Positions 62,048 through 64,000 of a stretch of DNA of 64,000 nucleotides are shown here, piece by piece. The notes beneath the pieces are model-generated. The model saw only the letters and a list, made by a program, of their open reading frames with translations, ran no database searches and was not told the DNA's origin. The position numbers and the translations under genes were made by a program. Origin of the DNA: Calothrix parasitica NIES-267 (GTDB lineage: Bacteria; Cyanobacteriota; Cyanobacteriia; Cyanobacteriales; Nostocaceae); the NCBI RefSeq assembly GCF_002368095.1, contig NZ_AP018228.1, forward strand, positions 1-64,000, read 5' to 3'. Numbering within the stretch: position 1 is the first letter of the stretch; each line of letters starts with the position of its first letter.

Positions 62048-62078
62048 GAATTCCCTTTATCTAACCAAAAGGGAATTC
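62048..62078 (+). terminator. Hairpin after the DUF928 gene
   Basis: GAATTCCCTTT / AAAGGGAATTC, an 11-bp perfect stem, 34 bases beyond the stop. The T-run is weak (TAATTAATG), so termination may be partial. The remaining gap to 62391 is A+T rich with no gene. Confidence 0.55.
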
Positions 62079-62391
62079 TAATTAATGCCTATTTACTATT
62101 ATAAAATAGGCACAAATTTCTGTGTAAAAGTGAAAAAGTATATAATAATATTCTCTAAAAAATCTTTCATAATTTTCTCGTAAATGCATGATATAAGTTT
62201 ATGAGAATTTCAAATATTGTCATGTAGTTTATCTCGTTCTAGCTGTAATACTATCTATGGTCTTTATGTTTATTCTTTAATGCTTAAACTTGTGTAATTT
62301 TCAGTATTCCACAAAATAATCGTGGAGTTAAGTTTGGCAGTACTAATAAAAAAAATACTCTAGTTTATAATTTAAATCTAGGAAAATAATC

Positions 62392-64000
62392 ATGAAGCGT
62401 CGTCATTTTTTACAATTCACGGGTTCAACTTTAGCCACCTTGGGTTTAAGTCATTACAATATTTTTGAAAAAGGAAACCGTTACGCTAAAGTTCTTGCAC
62501 AAGATACTCCCCGGAAGCTAGCGTTATTAGTAGGAATTAACTATCTAAATAATCCTAATCTTAATAGTTTGAACGGATGTGTTACCGATGTAGATTTACA
62601 GCAAGAATTACTAATTCGCCGTTTTGGATTTAAACAAAGCGATATTCTTAGATTAACAACCGATGAACCTATATGGAAGCAACCTACTCGCAATAATATT
62701 CTAAATGTATTTGAAGAACATTTAATTAAACAAGCCAAACCAGGAGATGTCGTAGTATTTCATTTTTCTGGTCATGGGTATCGATTACGCGACCCTAATC
62801 CTATTCAAAACTGTTTTAATCAACAATTTAACGATGAATATAACAGCACTTTTGTACCCGTAGATGATACATTAAATGGTTCACCACAAGACATTATGGG
62901 ACGCAGCTTATTCTTATTAATGTCTGCATTGAAAACTAATAACGTTACCGTTGTCTTGGATAGTTGTTTCTCTGGTGGTGGTACTCGGGGAAACTATCAG
63001 GTAAGGTCAGCAATTCGTAATAATATCAATACATTAGAACCCAGTCAAAAAGAAATTGCTTATCAAAAAAGCTGGATGAATCGATTGAGAATATCGGATT
63101 CGGAATTAGCTCGTCGTCGCTGTAATGGTGTAGCAAAAGGGGTAATCCTGGCTGCTGCTCAACGAGACGAAGAAGCTTTGGATGCACCTTTCGATGGCTT
63201 TTATGCTGGTGCTTTTACTTATGCAATGACGCAATATTTATGGCAAGAAACCGGTAGCGTTAAAAATATAATTTCTCAGATTTCTCCTAGAGTAAATTCG
63301 ATAGGTGGTCATTCTCCTTTTGCAGACGGTAATCAAAATCAACCAGTGTATTTTATTGATAACAAGCTTCTTTCAGCAGATGCAGTTATTACCAAAGTTA
63401 AAGGAAATCAAGCCAGTTTATGGTTAGGAGGATTGAATAATAAAAGCTTAGAAACCTTTAATAAAGATGCAACTTTCTCGGTAGTAGATGCAACTGGAAA
63501 AACACGAGGTAAATTAAAATTAGAATCTCGTGATGGTTTAAAAGCTAGAGCAAAGTTAGTAGATAGTAAAGGAAATATAACTTCTCTTAAACCGGGGATG
63601 TTGCTGCAAGAATCGAGTCGGATGATACCAGCAGATTTACATTTAAGTGTTGGTTTAGATTCTTCCCTTGGAGACGAGATTAGTATTGTACAAAAAGAGC
63701 TTTCCAGAATTTATAGAATAAAATCTGTACCCGCTTCCGGAGGTAATATTCCTTATCCGGGAGGAGTACAGTTGATTTTAGGTCGAATGACTAAAGAGTA
63801 TTTAAAAACATTACAGCAGCAAAAGGTAGAACCTATTCCAGCAGTTGGAAGTATTGGTTTATTTACCGAAGGATTACAAATCGTACCTCAATCTTTTGGT
63901 GTTAAAGAAGAATCAATCAAAAATGCTATTTGTCGTTTAGAACCAAAACTAAAATCTTTTCTAGCAACTCGACTTGTGGAAATGACTCTAAATAAAAACT
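62392..64000 (+). CDS. Tat-exported caspase-family protease, C-terminal part beyond window
   Basis: At least 536 residues from the ATG at 62392 (AGGA upstream), open at the edge. N-terminal MKRRHFLQFTGSTLATLG is a twin-arginine signal. The caspase-like p20 domain follows: LALLVGINYL, catalytic HFSGHG with His128 and VLDSCFSGG with Cys192. Further beta-rich repeats (ASLWLGGLNNKSLET..., GKTRGKLKLESRDG) form a C-terminal region. Orthocaspase-type proteases cleave after basic residues; export to the periplasm is unusual for a death protease. It follows the DUF928 gene on the same strand. Confidence 0.85.
   Translation, partial: MKRRHFLQFTGSTLATLGLSHYNIFEKGNRYAKVLAQDTPRKLALLVGINYLNNPNLNSLNGCVTDVDLQQELLIRRFGFKQSDILRLTTDEPIWKQPTRNNILNVFEEHLIKQAKPGDVVVFHFSGHGYRLRDPNPIQNCFNQQFNDEYNSTFVPVDDTLNGSPQDIMGRSLFLLMSALKTNNVTVVLDSCFSGGGTRGNYQVRSAIRNNINTLEPSQKEIAYQKSWMNRLRISDSELARRRCNGVAKGVILAAAQRDEEALDAPFDGFYAGAFTYAMTQYLWQETGSVKNIISQISPRVNSIGGHSPFADGNQNQPVYFIDNKLLSADAVITKVKGNQASLWLGGLNNKSLETFNKDATFSVVDATGKTRGKLKLESRDGLKARAKLVDSKGNITSLKPGMLLQESSRMIPADLHLSVGLDSSLGDEISIVQKELSRIYRIKSVPASGGNIPYPGGVQLILGRMTKEYLKTLQQQKVEPIPAVGSIGLFTEGLQIVPQSFGVKEESIKNAICRLEPKLKSFLATRLVEMTLNKN

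Noticed and set aside
1-64000. tRNA, rRNA or riboswitch genes
   Set aside because: Nothing with a recognisable cloverleaf, rRNA segment or conserved riboswitch core was seen by eye; a covariance-model scan was not possible.

Overview
The window looks like part of a large conjugative plasmid, or a plasmid-derived element, of a filamentous heterocystous-type cyanobacterium. This rests on sparse HIP1 octamers (GCGATCGC near 23102, 39889 and 42144), abundant heptameric short tandem repeats (TTACTTC and GGCAGTC types) between genes, and typical cyanobacterial families: Ycf46-like AAA+, DUF1822, CHASE2/CHAT, DUF928 and a caspase-like protease. No rRNA, tRNA, ribosomal or core metabolic gene was seen, and no CRISPR array. 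All family names are by eye from motifs and gene order; no database search was run.

Layout. 1-7.8 kb: a minus-strand mating-pair (type IV secretion) operon in canonical order virB2-B3-B4-B5-B6-B8-B10, the last gene running off the left edge. 8-16 kb: a Ycf46-like AAA+ ATPase, two ParA-like P-loop proteins with a membrane partner, a LuxR-type regulator and small unknowns. 16.9-23.9 kb: one giant 2322-residue protein that joins a two-barrel RNA polymerase core (QDE-1/YonO type, DYDGD catalytic loop), a degenerate RNase H fold and a SLOG/YpsA-like domain. 23.9-25.4 kb: a MOBP-like relaxase and MobC. 25.6-27.4 kb: an iteron array plus ParR/ParM-like partition genes. 27.5-35 kb: a belt of small genes (DUF3768, a phage-type cysteine-rich protein) and an SF2 helicase. 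35-40 kb: a primase-polymerase replication protein and a tyrosine recombinase with a zinc ribbon.

41-51.8 kb is visibly richer in G+C and mostly minus strand: an ASCH-adenine methyltransferase fusion, DnaB, a winged-helix candidate helicase loader, a VirD4/FtsK-like ATPase and membrane or coiled-coil proteins. A second copy of the dnaB 3' end shows that a cassette was inserted there. 51.4-53.6 kb carries duplicated divergent DNA-binding modules. 54.5-55.2 kb holds gene wreckage (a frameshifted gene and a truncated integrase). 55.9-64 kb is a plus-strand cluster: sigma-70-like factor, DUF1822, CHAT-CHASE2, DUF928 and a Tat-exported caspase-like protease cut by the right edge.

How it fits together: the relaxase, MobC, VirB set and candidate coupling ATPase form a transfer system; ParM/ParR and the ParA-like proteins would serve maintenance; the primase-polymerase, DnaB and loader serve replication. 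The most unusual element is the giant polymerase fusion beside the relaxase. Its upstream sequence shares a palindrome-plus-promoter block with the start of the virB operon, suggesting that an RNA polymerase relative is expressed together with the transfer machinery.
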